A stretch of 64,000 nt of DNA from Virgibacillus halotolerans (GTDB lineage: Bacteria > Bacillota > Bacilli > Bacillales > Amphibacillaceae). The stretch lies in NCBI RefSeq assembly GCF_016908515.1, contig NZ_JAFBEA010000004.1, forward strand, positions 248,001-312,000, given 5' to 3'. Numbering within the stretch: position 1 is the stretch's first letter; every line of letters starts with the position of its first letter. The translations under genes and the position numbers were made by a program. The notes under the pieces were generated by a model. That model was not told the DNA's origin. It was given only the letters and a program-made list of their open reading frames with translations, and did no database searches. Below are positions 1-7,694 of this stretch, piece after piece.

Positions 1-30
1 TTCTTCTTTTGTTGATTCATATTGCTCCAT
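1..30 (-). CDS. Possible 5' end of a gene leaving the window
   Basis: On the minus strand an ATG at 30-28 is preceded by GGGGTGA (40-34) at normal spacing, and the frame stays open to the window edge (ten residues, MEQYESTKEE). The product cannot be recognised from ten residues. It would be divergent from nhaC. This is a start-site inference only. Confidence 0.3.
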   Translation of the reverse strand, partial: MEQYESTKEE

Positions 31-49
31 CACTTCACCCCGTAGATAA

Positions 50-78
50 TTGACAATTTCGTAAACCGACTGTATTCT
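50..78 (+). promoter_or_regulatory. Sigma-A promoter of nhaC
   Basis: A perfect TTGACA (50-55) is followed after 17 bases by TATTCT (73-78). It sits about 70 bases before the nhaC start in the right orientation. Seen directly in the sequence; activity is inferred. Confidence 0.6.
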
Positions 79-145
79 TACCTTAATTATTCAATTTATT
101 ATTAAATTTCGTGATTTGAAATAATTCAGGTTGGGAGTTGCATAC

Positions 146-1570
146 ATGAAGCGAGAGATCAATGTTTGGTGGGCACTATTACCACTTGTCGTAATGGTTG
201 TTGTGATGATTTTAACTGTAGTTGTTTTTGAACAGGAACCACATATTCCATTAATTGTCGGTACTGTTGTAGCTGGACTGGTTGCATGGAAGCATGGATT
301 TAACTGGAAGGAAATTGAAGAAATGATGTATAAAGGAATCAAACTAGCACTGCCTGCGATTGTGATCATTATGTTGGTTGGGCTTACGATTGGAGCGTGG
401 ATCGGCGGTGGAGTAGTCGCCACAATGATTTATTATGGATTGAAGATCATCTCCCCATCCTTTTTTCTTGTAACGATTGCCATTATATGTGCTGCTGTAT
501 CACTCGCCATTGGCAGTTCCTGGGCAACCATGGCCACGATTGGGGTAGCTGGCATGGGAATTGGGATGAGTATGGGAATTCCTGCTGCAATGGTCGCCGG
601 TGCTGTTATATCTGGAGCTTACTTTGGTGATAAAATGTCTCCTTTATCAGACACAACAAACCTAGCATCCGGTTTAACCAACACTGACTTATTCGTACAT
701 ATTAAGCATATGTTCTATACAACCATTCCGGGGTTAGTGATCGCCCTTGGGGTTTTTGCCTATTTGGGTAAAGATTTTGGTTCAAAAGGTTTCGTATCTG
801 AAGATATAACAAAAATGATCACTGATTTACAGGAGCATTTTGTTATTTCACCAGTATTATTGCTTGTCCCGCTTGCGGTTATTTTGCTTGTGGCGTTAAA
901 GGTTCCCGCAGCACCCGCGCTATTCGTCGGGATATTACTTGGATTTTTATCGCAAACATTTATTCAAGGGGACTCCATTACATTCGCAATGGAAGCATTA
1001 CAAAGTGGCTACAAAATTGAAACATCCAATGAGATGATTTCCGAACTATTTAACAGCGGTGGACTCGATTCGATGATGTACACTGTTTCCATGGCAATTG
1101 TTGCCATGACATTCGGTGGTATTCTAGAATTTTCTGGTATGCTGCAAGCAATTATGAACCAATTGTTAAAAGTTATCAAATCTACTGGATCGTTAGTTGC
1201 TTCTACCGTTGTTGCTTGTTTTTTTACCAATGCAACTTGTTCGGAGCAGTATGTATCCATCGTTGTTCCGTCACGCATGTTTGCTAAAGTATATACCGAG
1301 AAAGGTCTCCATTCGAAAAATCTATCACGTGCACTGGAAGATGGTGGTACCCTAACCTCTGTATTCGTTCCTTGGAATACATGTGGTGTGTTTATTTTAG
1401 CAACACTAGGTGTGAATGCATTTGCTTATGCACCTTATGCGATATTAAATTTTATCGTACCCATTATTTCAATCATTTACGCTTTCACCGGATTTTCTAT
1501 TGTAAAATTAACCAAAACAGAACAAATGGAAATACTTGCTTCTCAAGCAGAAGAGGAAGCAATCGGCTAA
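146..1570 (+). CDS. nhaC: NhaC-family Na+/H+ antiporter
   Basis: Integral membrane protein of about 474 residues with roughly 11-12 hydrophobic segments, matching the NhaC family, which exchanges cytoplasmic Na+ for H+ and supports pH and sodium homeostasis. Family-like stretches include GAYFGDKMSPLSDTTNLA near residue 165 and the TNATCSEQYVS stretch near 370. The frame is open from a TTG at 131, but the ATG at 146 is better because GGGAG (133-137) lies eight bases before it. A strong promoter lies upstream, and an inverted repeat with terminator potential follows at 1646-1692. Neighbouring betaine-type transporter genes fit a salt-adaptation setting. Other NhaC-family members exchange malate/lactate with Na+/H+, so the exact substrate is not proven. 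Confidence 0.85.
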   Translation: MKREINVWWALLPLVVMVVVMILTVVVFEQEPHIPLIVGTVVAGLVAWKHGFNWKEIEEMMYKGIKLALPAIVIIMLVGLTIGAWIGGGVVATMIYYGLKIISPSFFLVTIAIICAAVSLAIGSSWATMATIGVAGMGIGMSMGIPAAMVAGAVISGAYFGDKMSPLSDTTNLASGLTNTDLFVHIKHMFYTTIPGLVIALGVFAYLGKDFGSKGFVSEDITKMITDLQEHFVISPVLLLVPLAVILLVALKVPAAPALFVGILLGFLSQTFIQGDSITFAMEALQSGYKIETSNEMISELFNSGGLDSMMYTVSMAIVAMTFGGILEFSGMLQAIMNQLLKVIKSTGSLVASTVVACFFTNATCSEQYVSIVVPSRMFAKVYTEKGLHSKNLSRALEDGGTLTSVFVPWNTCGVFILATLGVNAFAYAPYAILNFIVPIISIIYAFTGFSIVKLTKTEQMEILASQAEEEAIG

Positions 1571-1594
1571 TTAAAATTACTGACAGGGAGGAAC
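1571..1594 (+). repeat. Copy 1 of a 24-base leader repeat
   Basis: Immediately after the nhaC stop codon, 24 bases match 3999-4022 (the leader and ribosome site of the epimerase gene) at 22 of 24 positions. The segment contains a consensus-like GGGAGGAAC ribosome site but no gene follows it. The two copies bracket the ABC permease and binding-protein genes. Confidence 0.6.
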
Positions 1595-1645
1595 AATTTT
1601 AAAACCTTATCTGCCAGATATATGTTGAAAATCAAGGTCAACACC

Positions 1646-1692
1646 AAGGCTAATCCCACTAGATACTTTGTATTTTAAAGGGGATTAGCCTT
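1646..1692. terminator. Convergent inverted repeat between nhaC and the ABC permease gene
   Basis: AAGGCTAATCCC (1646-1657) pairs perfectly with GGGATTAGCCTT (1681-1692) around a 23-base loop. It lies between the ends of two convergent genes. Neither side has a clear T-run, so efficient termination is uncertain. Confidence 0.5.
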
Positions 1693-1733
1693 CGCCTTGC
1701 TTTCAAATTGGAAGGAATTTCTGGTATATGCTA

Positions 1734-2600
1734 CTAATTATACCCCTTTCTCGTCTTACTTTGCGTTCTATCAGAAATAGCCAGTGTTAGCCGGTCAATG
1801 ATAATTGCGATAAATACGATACTAATACCTGCTTCAAATCCTTGCGCCACATCAATTCGATTTAAAGCCGATAATACTTCCAAACCAAGACCTTCCACGC
1901 CTACCATGGAAGCAACTACAACCATCGCAAGTGCCATCATCGTTGTTTGGTTCACACCAGTCATGATTGTTGGCAGTGCTTGAGGAATCTGTACCTTCCT
2001 GAGTAACTGCCATTTCGACGAACCAAATGATAAACCAGCCTCTACTACTTCTTGCGGAACCCCACGAATCGCCAAATTCGTTAGACGCATAATTGGTGGT
2101 AGTGCATAAATAATCGTAGAAAGCACACCTGGAACAAGTCCCAAACCAAAGAAAAAGATTCCTGGAATAAGATAAACAAAAGACGGCATCGTTTGCATCG
2201 CATCAAGCAACGGTTTCATAACGGTTTCAAGTCGATTACTAGAAGCCATGATAATCCCAAGGGGTAACCCAATAATGATGGTAATAACCATACTTGCAAT
2301 GACAATGGTTAATGTATACATCGTCGCTTCCCACAATCCAAACATACCGATTAAAAATAAAAAGGCACTATAAAGAATACCCGACCAAATGGATTTATAT
2401 TGGCAAGCGAGTAGAAAAATGACCAAAATAAAATACCACCAAGGAACCCATAGGAGAAAATCATTCAAATTAACAAATACCCATAGGAGTCCAGTTTTAA
2501 TCGCATCAAAAAGTCCTGTCCAATGAACGGTTAACCAACTGACAATAATATCAATATAATTTCCTATATGGAAAGTTAGTTTCTCTGGAAATGCAAACAT
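1734..2600 (-). CDS. Betaine/quaternary-amine ABC transporter permease (OpuAB/ProW-like)
   Basis: A 288-residue membrane protein with about six to seven hydrophobic segments. A binding-protein-dependent permease core spans about 90-270; its cytoplasmic EAA-type loop (VVEAGLSFGSSKWQLLRKVQ, near 185-205) contacts the ATPase. This matches the OpuAB/ProW family that imports glycine betaine, proline betaine or related compounds. The ATG at 2600 has a GAGAGGTGAA ribosome site. It lies 30 bases downstream of its binding-protein gene and is surely co-transcribed. No ATPase gene is present on either side, which is unusual because opuAA normally leads such an operon, so an ATPase would have to be supplied from elsewhere. 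Confidence 0.85.
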   Translation of the reverse strand: MFAFPEKLTFHIGNYIDIIVSWLTVHWTGLFDAIKTGLLWVFVNLNDFLLWVPWWYFILVIFLLACQYKSIWSGILYSAFLFLIGMFGLWEATMYTLTIVIASMVITIIIGLPLGIIMASSNRLETVMKPLLDAMQTMPSFVYLIPGIFFFGLGLVPGVLSTIIYALPPIMRLTNLAIRGVPQEVVEAGLSFGSSKWQLLRKVQIPQALPTIMTGVNQTTMMALAMVVVASMVGVEGLGLEVLSALNRIDVAQGFEAGISIVFIAIIIDRLTLAISDRTQSKTRKGYN

Positions 2601-2630
2601 ACGTAAACCTTCACCTCTCTTTCTTACCTA

Positions 2631-3656
2631 CTAGTCCAATGCTGCTAATGCAGCTTTAACTTTTTCAGCAATGTCTTCTGGAAGCCAATCCGACCATACT
2701 GCTTCATTATTTTCTAAGAACCATAAAGCCGCTTCCTCTGGCGTTGCCTCATTATCCTGCATATAAAGCAGTGCATCCCCTGTTAAAGCACTCGAAGTTT
2801 CATAGTTACTTAAAAACGCTGTAATTTCTGGTGCCCGTTCTGTTAACTCTTTATTTGCTACAATGAGCGCTGGGTTTTCAGGAAATTCAGTGCCAAAATT
2901 CTCATTAAAAACCTCCTCATCATATGCTGGTTCTTCAAGACGTGTCATATCATACTTACTCAAGGTCCATGTTGGTGACCATTGATAACCAACCCAAGGT
3001 TCAAAATTCATAAATGCTTTTTCAATCGATGCAGAGATCGCGCCTGCGGACCCCGGTGTAAAATAATTATAATACGCATTCAAACCATACGTATTAACTT
3101 TCTCCTCCAAAATATCATGAATAACGGTTCCACTTTGCGTACCAATGATCATACCTTTAGACGGATCTTCGGGATCTGTAAATAGCTCTGGATATTTTTT
3201 CAAATCCTCCACTGTTTCTAAATCAGGTGCCATTGGTTCAATTCCGTTCTCTGGATCACCTTCGATAACAAATGTTGGTACAAAGAATCCTTGATCATCG
3301 GTTACAAGATTTGTTGAAAGTTCGACCACCTCATCAGCAGCCAGCGCCTCCAAGTATGGTTCCTCCATGTTGTTGTACCAAAGTTCCATATAAACATCGA
3401 TTTCACCTGTTGTAAGTCCTGTAAATGTCGCAATAGAAGAACCGTTTATAAAGTTAACAGGATAATCATAGCCATTTTCAATAATAAATGCTGCGATAAA
3501 ATTATGTACTTGCATACTATCCCATCCACCATCAGCAATGGAAATCGGTTCTTTATTTGTAACATTCATTTCATCCTCTGACACATTGCTGTATATTCCT
3601 AACCCAATTAAAATAACTAACATAAAAGACCAAATATATCTCCACTTTTTTCGCAT
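2631..3656 (-). CDS. Betaine-type ABC transporter substrate-binding protein, membrane-anchored
   Basis: A 341-residue protein with a basic N-terminus and one hydrophobic segment (about 7-25) but no lipobox cysteine, so it looks tethered by an uncleaved anchor rather than lipidated. The body resembles the OpuAC/ProX class of quaternary-amine binding proteins, with aromatic-rich stretches such as VYMELWYNN and FEPWVGYQWSPTWTL. These proteins bind cations in aromatic cages. The frame opens at a TTG at 3674, but the ATG at 3656 is preferred because AAAGGAG lies seven bases upstream. It is followed by the permease gene. The ligand is not determined. It is diverged from the second, canonical OpuAC-like protein at 60846-61748. 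Confidence 0.8.
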   Translation of the reverse strand: MRKKWRYIWSFMLVILIGLGIYSNVSEDEMNVTNKEPISIADGGWDSMQVHNFIAAFIIENGYDYPVNFINGSSIATFTGLTTGEIDVYMELWYNNMEEPYLEALAADEVVELSTNLVTDDQGFFVPTFVIEGDPENGIEPMAPDLETVEDLKKYPELFTDPEDPSKGMIIGTQSGTVIHDILEEKVNTYGLNAYYNYFTPGSAGAISASIEKAFMNFEPWVGYQWSPTWTLSKYDMTRLEEPAYDEEVFNENFGTEFPENPALIVANKELTERAPEITAFLSNYETSSALTGDALLYMQDNEATPEEAALWFLENNEAVWSDWLPEDIAEKVKAALAALD

Positions 3657-4030
3657 TTTCTTTCTCCTTTCCAAAGTAAGTGTATCATTTTAATTGGGTT
3701 AAGTAATATTAATTTCCACATTTGTAGTTATTTTGATATATTTGACAAATATAATATTTGGATAGTACTGATTTGTTATTAAACAATGGAATTTAAATTT
3801 AGCCATTAAAAACTAGGATAAATTACTGCCCCAGTATTGTCTTAGAGAAAAACATTATCAAATATGTCTTTTTTTGCTATGGTAGAATAGATATTGGATC
3901 ATTTATTGTTAGAAGAATGTGACTGCTATGAATTAAACTAGGAAATACGGGAATATATTTGCTTAAGCACGAGCAATATTTCAGTGATAATCAGCTCATT
4001 AAAATTACTTACAGGAAGGAACTTCTATCT
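3657..4030. promoter_or_regulatory. Divergent intergenic region, ABC operon versus epimerase
   Basis: This 374-base AT-rich gap separates divergent genes and contains no convincing ORF. Minus-strand TTGTCA (3748-3743) with TACAAA 16 bases downstream could drive the transporter genes. On the plus strand an extended -10 (TGGTAGAAT, 3880-3888) could drive the epimerase operon. Both are visual matches only. The second copy of the 24-base leader repeat ends the region. Confidence 0.35.
3999..4022 (+). repeat. Copy 2 of the 24-base leader repeat (functional ribosome site)
   Basis: It is 22/24 identical to 1571-1594. Here it supplies the ribosome site (CAGGAAGGAAC) eight to ten bases before the ATG of the epimerase gene at 4031. 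Confidence 0.6.
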
Positions 4031-5143
4031 ATGAAAATAACAGAAATTGAAATATCCGCGATTAACTTACCACTTATCGAACCATTTATCATCAGTTATG
4101 CACGATTAGATACCATGCCATCTATTATTGTTAAAATAACAACCGATACGGGAATTATCGGGTATGGTGAAGGGGTGGCTGACGAACATGTCACTGGCGA
4201 AAGTCAAGCAAGCACGTTTCACATACTTAAATCAACACTTGCAGCCCAATTGCTAGGTGAGGATCCAATGCAGATGGAGCGAATTCATGATGTCATGAGC
4301 AAGGCAATTTTTGGCGTTCCAACAGCAAAGGCTGCCATCGATATTGCTTGTTATGACATCATTGGAAAAGCATTAGGTGTGCCTGTTTATACGCTTTTAG
4401 GTGGACGGTATCATGAAGAATTCCCGATTACACATGTACTGAGCATCGGGAAACCGGAGGATATGGCTGCGGAAGCCGCGACCCGCGTGAAACAAGGGTA
4501 TCGTTCTTTTAAAATGAAAGTGGGAACGAATATGTTAGAAGATGTTAAACGGATTCAAGCGGTTCGCGCCAATGTCGCTGAAGACATCGCTATTCGCGCG
4601 GATGTGAATCAGGGCTGGCAATCCAGTTCCCAGACACTACAAGCGCTCAACATGTTAGACGGTGTTTCACTGGATTGGTTGGAACAACCTGTTTCCGCCG
4701 ATGATATTGACGGAATGGTCGAGGTAAAATCAAAGTCACCCGTTCCAATGATGATCGACGAAGGCTTGCGTGGTTTCCGGGAAATGCGAGAAATCATTGC
4801 GAAACGCGCAGCAGACAAGGTAAATATTAAGCTGATGAAATGTGGTGGTATTTATCCAGCGATGAAGCTTGCACATATGGCTGAAATGGCTGGGATTGAT
4901 TGTCAGGTCGGTTCAATGGTAGAGTCATCGATCGGTTCCGCTGCAGGGTTTCATGTCGCCTTTTCAAAAAAAGTGATTACAAGTGTCGAATTAACTGGTC
5001 CACTTAAATTTTCCAAAGATATTGGGAACCTGCATTATGATTTCCCGTTTATTCGATTAAATGAGCAGCCTGGATTAGGAATAGACATCGACCAAGCTGC
5101 ACTGAATGAACTAACTATAAAAAAAGAGAGGGTGTGCTTATGA
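4031..5143 (+). CDS. Enolase-superfamily (MLE subgroup) epimerase or racemase
   Basis: A 370-residue mandelate racemase/muconate lactonizing enzyme relative. Visible active-site residues are KMK at 161-163 (K163), the metal ligands D191 (ADVNQ), E218 (LEQP) and D243 (MIDEG), and K267 in NIKLMKCGG. The spacing is almost that of B. subtilis L-Ala-D/L-Glu epimerase (K162, D191, E219, D244, K268), so a two-lysine 1,1-proton-transfer epimerisation is likely. The acidic pair that binds dipeptide amino groups near residue 320 is not evident (ELTGPLKF here), so a dipeptide substrate is uncertain; amino-acid or betaine epimerases belong to the same subgroup. The ATG at 4031 is chosen for its AGGAAGGAAC site, not the upstream TTG. 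Its stop overlaps the next start (ATGA). Confidence 0.8.
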   Translation: MKITEIEISAINLPLIEPFIISYARLDTMPSIIVKITTDTGIIGYGEGVADEHVTGESQASTFHILKSTLAAQLLGEDPMQMERIHDVMSKAIFGVPTAKAAIDIACYDIIGKALGVPVYTLLGGRYHEEFPITHVLSIGKPEDMAAEAATRVKQGYRSFKMKVGTNMLEDVKRIQAVRANVAEDIAIRADVNQGWQSSSQTLQALNMLDGVSLDWLEQPVSADDIDGMVEVKSKSPVPMMIDEGLRGFREMREIIAKRAADKVNIKLMKCGGIYPAMKLAHMAEMAGIDCQVGSMVESSIGSAAGFHVAFSKKVITSVELTGPLKFSKDIGNLHYDFPFIRLNEQPGLGIDIDQAALNELTIKKERVCL

Positions 5144-5832
5144 GAAAACAAATTGCCACGGGTGCACTGCGAGATGAACGCGTTATTCAAATAGCGCATT
5201 TAACGATAGCAGACTTGCCTATTATTATGCAGCTTCAAACAAAGGTGAAGCAGACACTGGATACGGATGCATTTTTATCTCCACTGAGTGAGGCAGAATT
5301 TACGCGCATTTTAACCGGAAATGGAATCATGGTTGGCGCCTTTGTTGATGAAAAAATGATCGCCTTTCGTGCGATGCTGATACCCGAATTGGATGCAGAA
5401 CATCTCGGGATAGATGCTGGTCTTTCTCAAGCGGAATTGCCTAACGTTATTTACTCAGAAATTTCCAATGTTGATCCGGATTATCGTGGGAATGGCCTGC
5501 AAAATTATATGGGAAAATTACTAATGCGCGAAATTGATCGTCAGCAATTCCGTTATGTTTGTGCAACGGTTTCGCCAAACAATATTCCAAGTATTAAAGA
5601 TAAGTTTTCACTTGGCTTACAAATCATCGGATTAAAGAAAAAATATGAAGGCGTGCTGCGGTATATATTTATGAAGGATTTAACTGTTAACTACAAGGAC
5701 AGTGACTATGATGAAATGCAGCTGGTCCCAGAAGATGATATTAAAGAACAACAGAAATTGATTCAATCAGGTTTCCGAGGCATCCGGCTTAAAAAAAGTG
5801 ATGGGAAATGGTATATCAAGTATGGAAGGTGA
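5140..5832 (+). CDS. GNAT-family N-acetyltransferase
   Basis: A 230-residue protein carrying a GNAT fold. The acetyl-CoA-binding motif is visible as VDPDYRGNGLQNYM (about residues 115-128), followed by the CATVSPNN segment typical of motif B. The start ATG at 5140 overlaps the epimerase stop by ATGA and has GAGAGGG upstream, indicating translational coupling. The enzyme probably acetylates the amino compound handled or produced by the epimerase; this is inference from the overlap only. A degenerate repeat array begins just after the stop codon. Confidence 0.8.
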   Translation: MRKQIATGALRDERVIQIAHLTIADLPIIMQLQTKVKQTLDTDAFLSPLSEAEFTRILTGNGIMVGAFVDEKMIAFRAMLIPELDAEHLGIDAGLSQAELPNVIYSEISNVDPDYRGNGLQNYMGKLLMREIDRQQFRYVCATVSPNNIPSIKDKFSLGLQIIGLKKKYEGVLRYIFMKDLTVNYKDSDYDEMQLVPEDDIKEQQKLIQSGFRGIRLKKSDGKWYIKYGR

Positions 5833-5849
5833 CTGTCTCCCAATTTTGG

Positions 5850-6014
5850 GCTGCTGATGTGCGAGTGCGGGCCACTGACGAGCGACTCGGGACGCTGACG
5901 CGCGACTTCGGGCGCTAACGCGCGACTTCGGGATGCTGACGAGCGACTTCAGGACGCTACCGTGCGAGTTCGGGCCACTAACGCGCGACTTCAGCTTACT
6001 ACCGCGCGAGCCCG
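5850..6014. repeat. Degenerate tandem array 1 (eight units of 20-21 bp)
   Basis: Eight consecutive GC-rich units start at 5850, 5871, 5891, 5912, 5932, 5953, 5974 and 5995. The common pattern is GACGCTGACG followed by CGCGACTTCGG with substitutions. There are no spacers and no Shine-Dalgarno-led gene; long open frames across it are by-products of the 21-base period. It lies between the GNAT gene and the mtl operon terminator. Confidence 0.8.
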
Positions 6015-6030
6015 CACTCATGCATCACGC

Positions 6031-6067
6031 AAAAAAAAGCCCCTCCTGCTTCTCAGCAAAAGGGGCT
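6031..6067 (-). terminator. Rho-independent terminator of the mtl operon
   Basis: On the minus strand AGCCCCT (6067-6061) pairs with AGGGGCT (6044-6038) and is followed directly by eight T residues (6038-6031). It lies 15 bases after the mtlD stop codon. Confidence 0.85.
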
Positions 6068-6081
6068 CACATTATGCTATA

Positions 6082-7242
6082 TTATCCACGTAATGCCTTA
6101 ATCTCTTCCATTTCCTGCATCACAAGCTTAATCAATGGATGATCTGCTCCCAGTTCAGAAACAGTTTGCAATGTTTTCTCGTATCCTTGTTCGTTAATCA
6201 GTTGCTGCAATTTGACTGCTTCTTCATCCTGTTCATTTTCATATGCTAATACTGTTGCAATTACTTTTGCAAGGTAAACCGGCTGCTCGCCCGTCACATC
6301 CATATAGACAGTGGCTGGTCGGATTAACCGATCATGCGCCCCTAGCTTACGAATGGGACCACGGCCGACCCTTGTTACTTCATCAGAAATGTACGGGTTT
6401 TTAAAACGCTCAATAATCTTATTAATATAGGTTTGGTGTACTGCTCGATCAAAATGATAAGTTTGGATAATCGCTTCGCCAGATTCACTTAACGCACCTC
6501 TAATGATTTCCTGTACGCTGGCATCGTCCATTGCTTCTTTAATCGTTGTATACCCCTTGTAACGGCCGATATATGCCGCCGTCGCATGTCCTGTATTAAC
6601 GGTAAACAGTTTTCGTTCGATATATGGTGTAAGATCTCTTACAAACGTTATCCCATCAATTGCTGGCTTTTCGCCTTTGATCGCTGTTTCATCAACAACC
6701 CACTCATAGAATGGTTCAACCGATACTTCCAGCGGGTCCTCGTTTACTTGATTCGGAACAATTCTATCAACAGCAGCATCAGGGAATCCAAACGCATCAT
6801 TAAATGCTTGTTGCTCTGCTTCTGCTACGTATTCCATTACTTTTTCTTTTAACAACGTGCTCCCACCGACCATGTTTTCACATGCGATGATATTCAGCGG
6901 TTGCTGCCCCTTTTTCATGCGTTCTTGCAGTCCTTTTGCAATGAGTTCAGCAATCATCGGTAAAATATGTGGTCCAACAGCGGCGGTCACAATGTCTGCT
7001 CCCACTATCGCTTCAATCACCTGATCCGGATGGTTCACACTATTGATGCCGGAAACATTTTTCACTGTCAATGTTTCACTATTTTCCGCAGCAAGTACGA
7101 CATTGTATTGCTGTTTTTCATTCAATTCCTGAATCACAGCCTCGTTTACATCCACAAATGTTGTATGGTAATTTGCCTGGTAAAGCAGGGCACCGATAAA
7201 ACCACGGCCGATGTTCCCTGCGCCAAAGTGTACTGCTTGCAT
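6082..7242 (-). CDS. mtlD: Mannitol-1-phosphate 5-dehydrogenase
   Basis: A 386-residue NAD-dependent dehydrogenase converting mannitol 1-phosphate to fructose 6-phosphate in the cytoplasm. The N-terminal Rossmann motif is FGAGNIGRGFIG (about 6-17). The long-chain mannitol dehydrogenase segment appears as ERKLFTVNTGHATAAYIG near 210, containing the catalytic-region K and NTGH residues. Length equals the usual family length. The ATG directly abuts the mtlF stop codon and has GAGGTGA upstream. It is the last gene of mtlARFD and is followed by a strong terminator. Confidence 0.95.
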   Translation of the reverse strand: MQAVHFGAGNIGRGFIGALLYQANYHTTFVDVNEAVIQELNEKQQYNVVLAAENSETLTVKNVSGINSVNHPDQVIEAIVGADIVTAAVGPHILPMIAELIAKGLQERMKKGQQPLNIIACENMVGGSTLLKEKVMEYVAEAEQQAFNDAFGFPDAAVDRIVPNQVNEDPLEVSVEPFYEWVVDETAIKGEKPAIDGITFVRDLTPYIERKLFTVNTGHATAAYIGRYKGYTTIKEAMDDASVQEIIRGALSESGEAIIQTYHFDRAVHQTYINKIIERFKNPYISDEVTRVGRGPIRKLGAHDRLIRPATVYMDVTGEQPVYLAKVIATVLAYENEQDEEAVKLQQLINEQGYEKTLQTVSELGADHPLIKLVMQEMEEIKALRG

Positions 7243-7680
7243 TTAGTTCACCTCATCGAAAATACGGATGATTTCTTCTTTTGAAGTTGTATCCAATATT
7301 TTTTGGATGTTTTCTTCCTCAGATAGGACGATGGCTATTTTAGATAGTACTTCCAGATGTTCGTCACCTTTTCCGGCAATACCGATAAGTACTTTCACGA
7401 TATTTCCATCACCAAAATCAACGCCTTCAGGTACTGTAACAACCGAAAGTCCAGTTTCTTTGACTAAGCCTTTTGCTTCCTCTGTGCCATGTGGAATCGC
7501 AACTTGGTTCCCCATAAATGTGGATGTTAGTTCTTCTCTTTCCAACATTTTTTCAATATAGTCCGCGTCAACATATCCGTTATCTACCAGGATACCACCT
7601 GTATAACGAATCGCCTCTTCTTTATTGCCTAATGCTACATTTAAATTAATATTATCGATGCTTAAAACTTCTTTTGCCAT
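7243..7680 (-). CDS. mtlF: Mannitol-specific PTS enzyme IIA
   Basis: A 145-residue cytoplasmic phosphocarrier. It accepts phosphate from HPr on the conserved histidine in VAIPHGTEEAK (about residue 64) and passes it to the EIIB cysteine of MtlA. Length and motif fit stand-alone EIIA-Mtl. AAGGAGTG lies eight bases before the ATG. It lies between mtlR and mtlD in the operon. Because MtlA here has two EIIB domains, this single EIIA would have two acceptor cysteines. Confidence 0.95.
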   Translation of the reverse strand: MAKEVLSIDNINLNVALGNKEEAIRYTGGILVDNGYVDADYIEKMLEREELTSTFMGNQVAIPHGTEEAKGLVKETGLSVVTVPEGVDFGDGNIVKVLIGIAGKGDEHLEVLSKIAIVLSEEENIQKILDTTSKEEIIRIFDEVN

Positions 7681-7694
7681 GATTCATGCACTCC

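Noticed and set aside
5767-6142. Open frames of 69-84 codons on both strands across array 1
   Set aside because: They arise because 21 is a multiple of three; they have no ribosome sites and are simple repeat translations.
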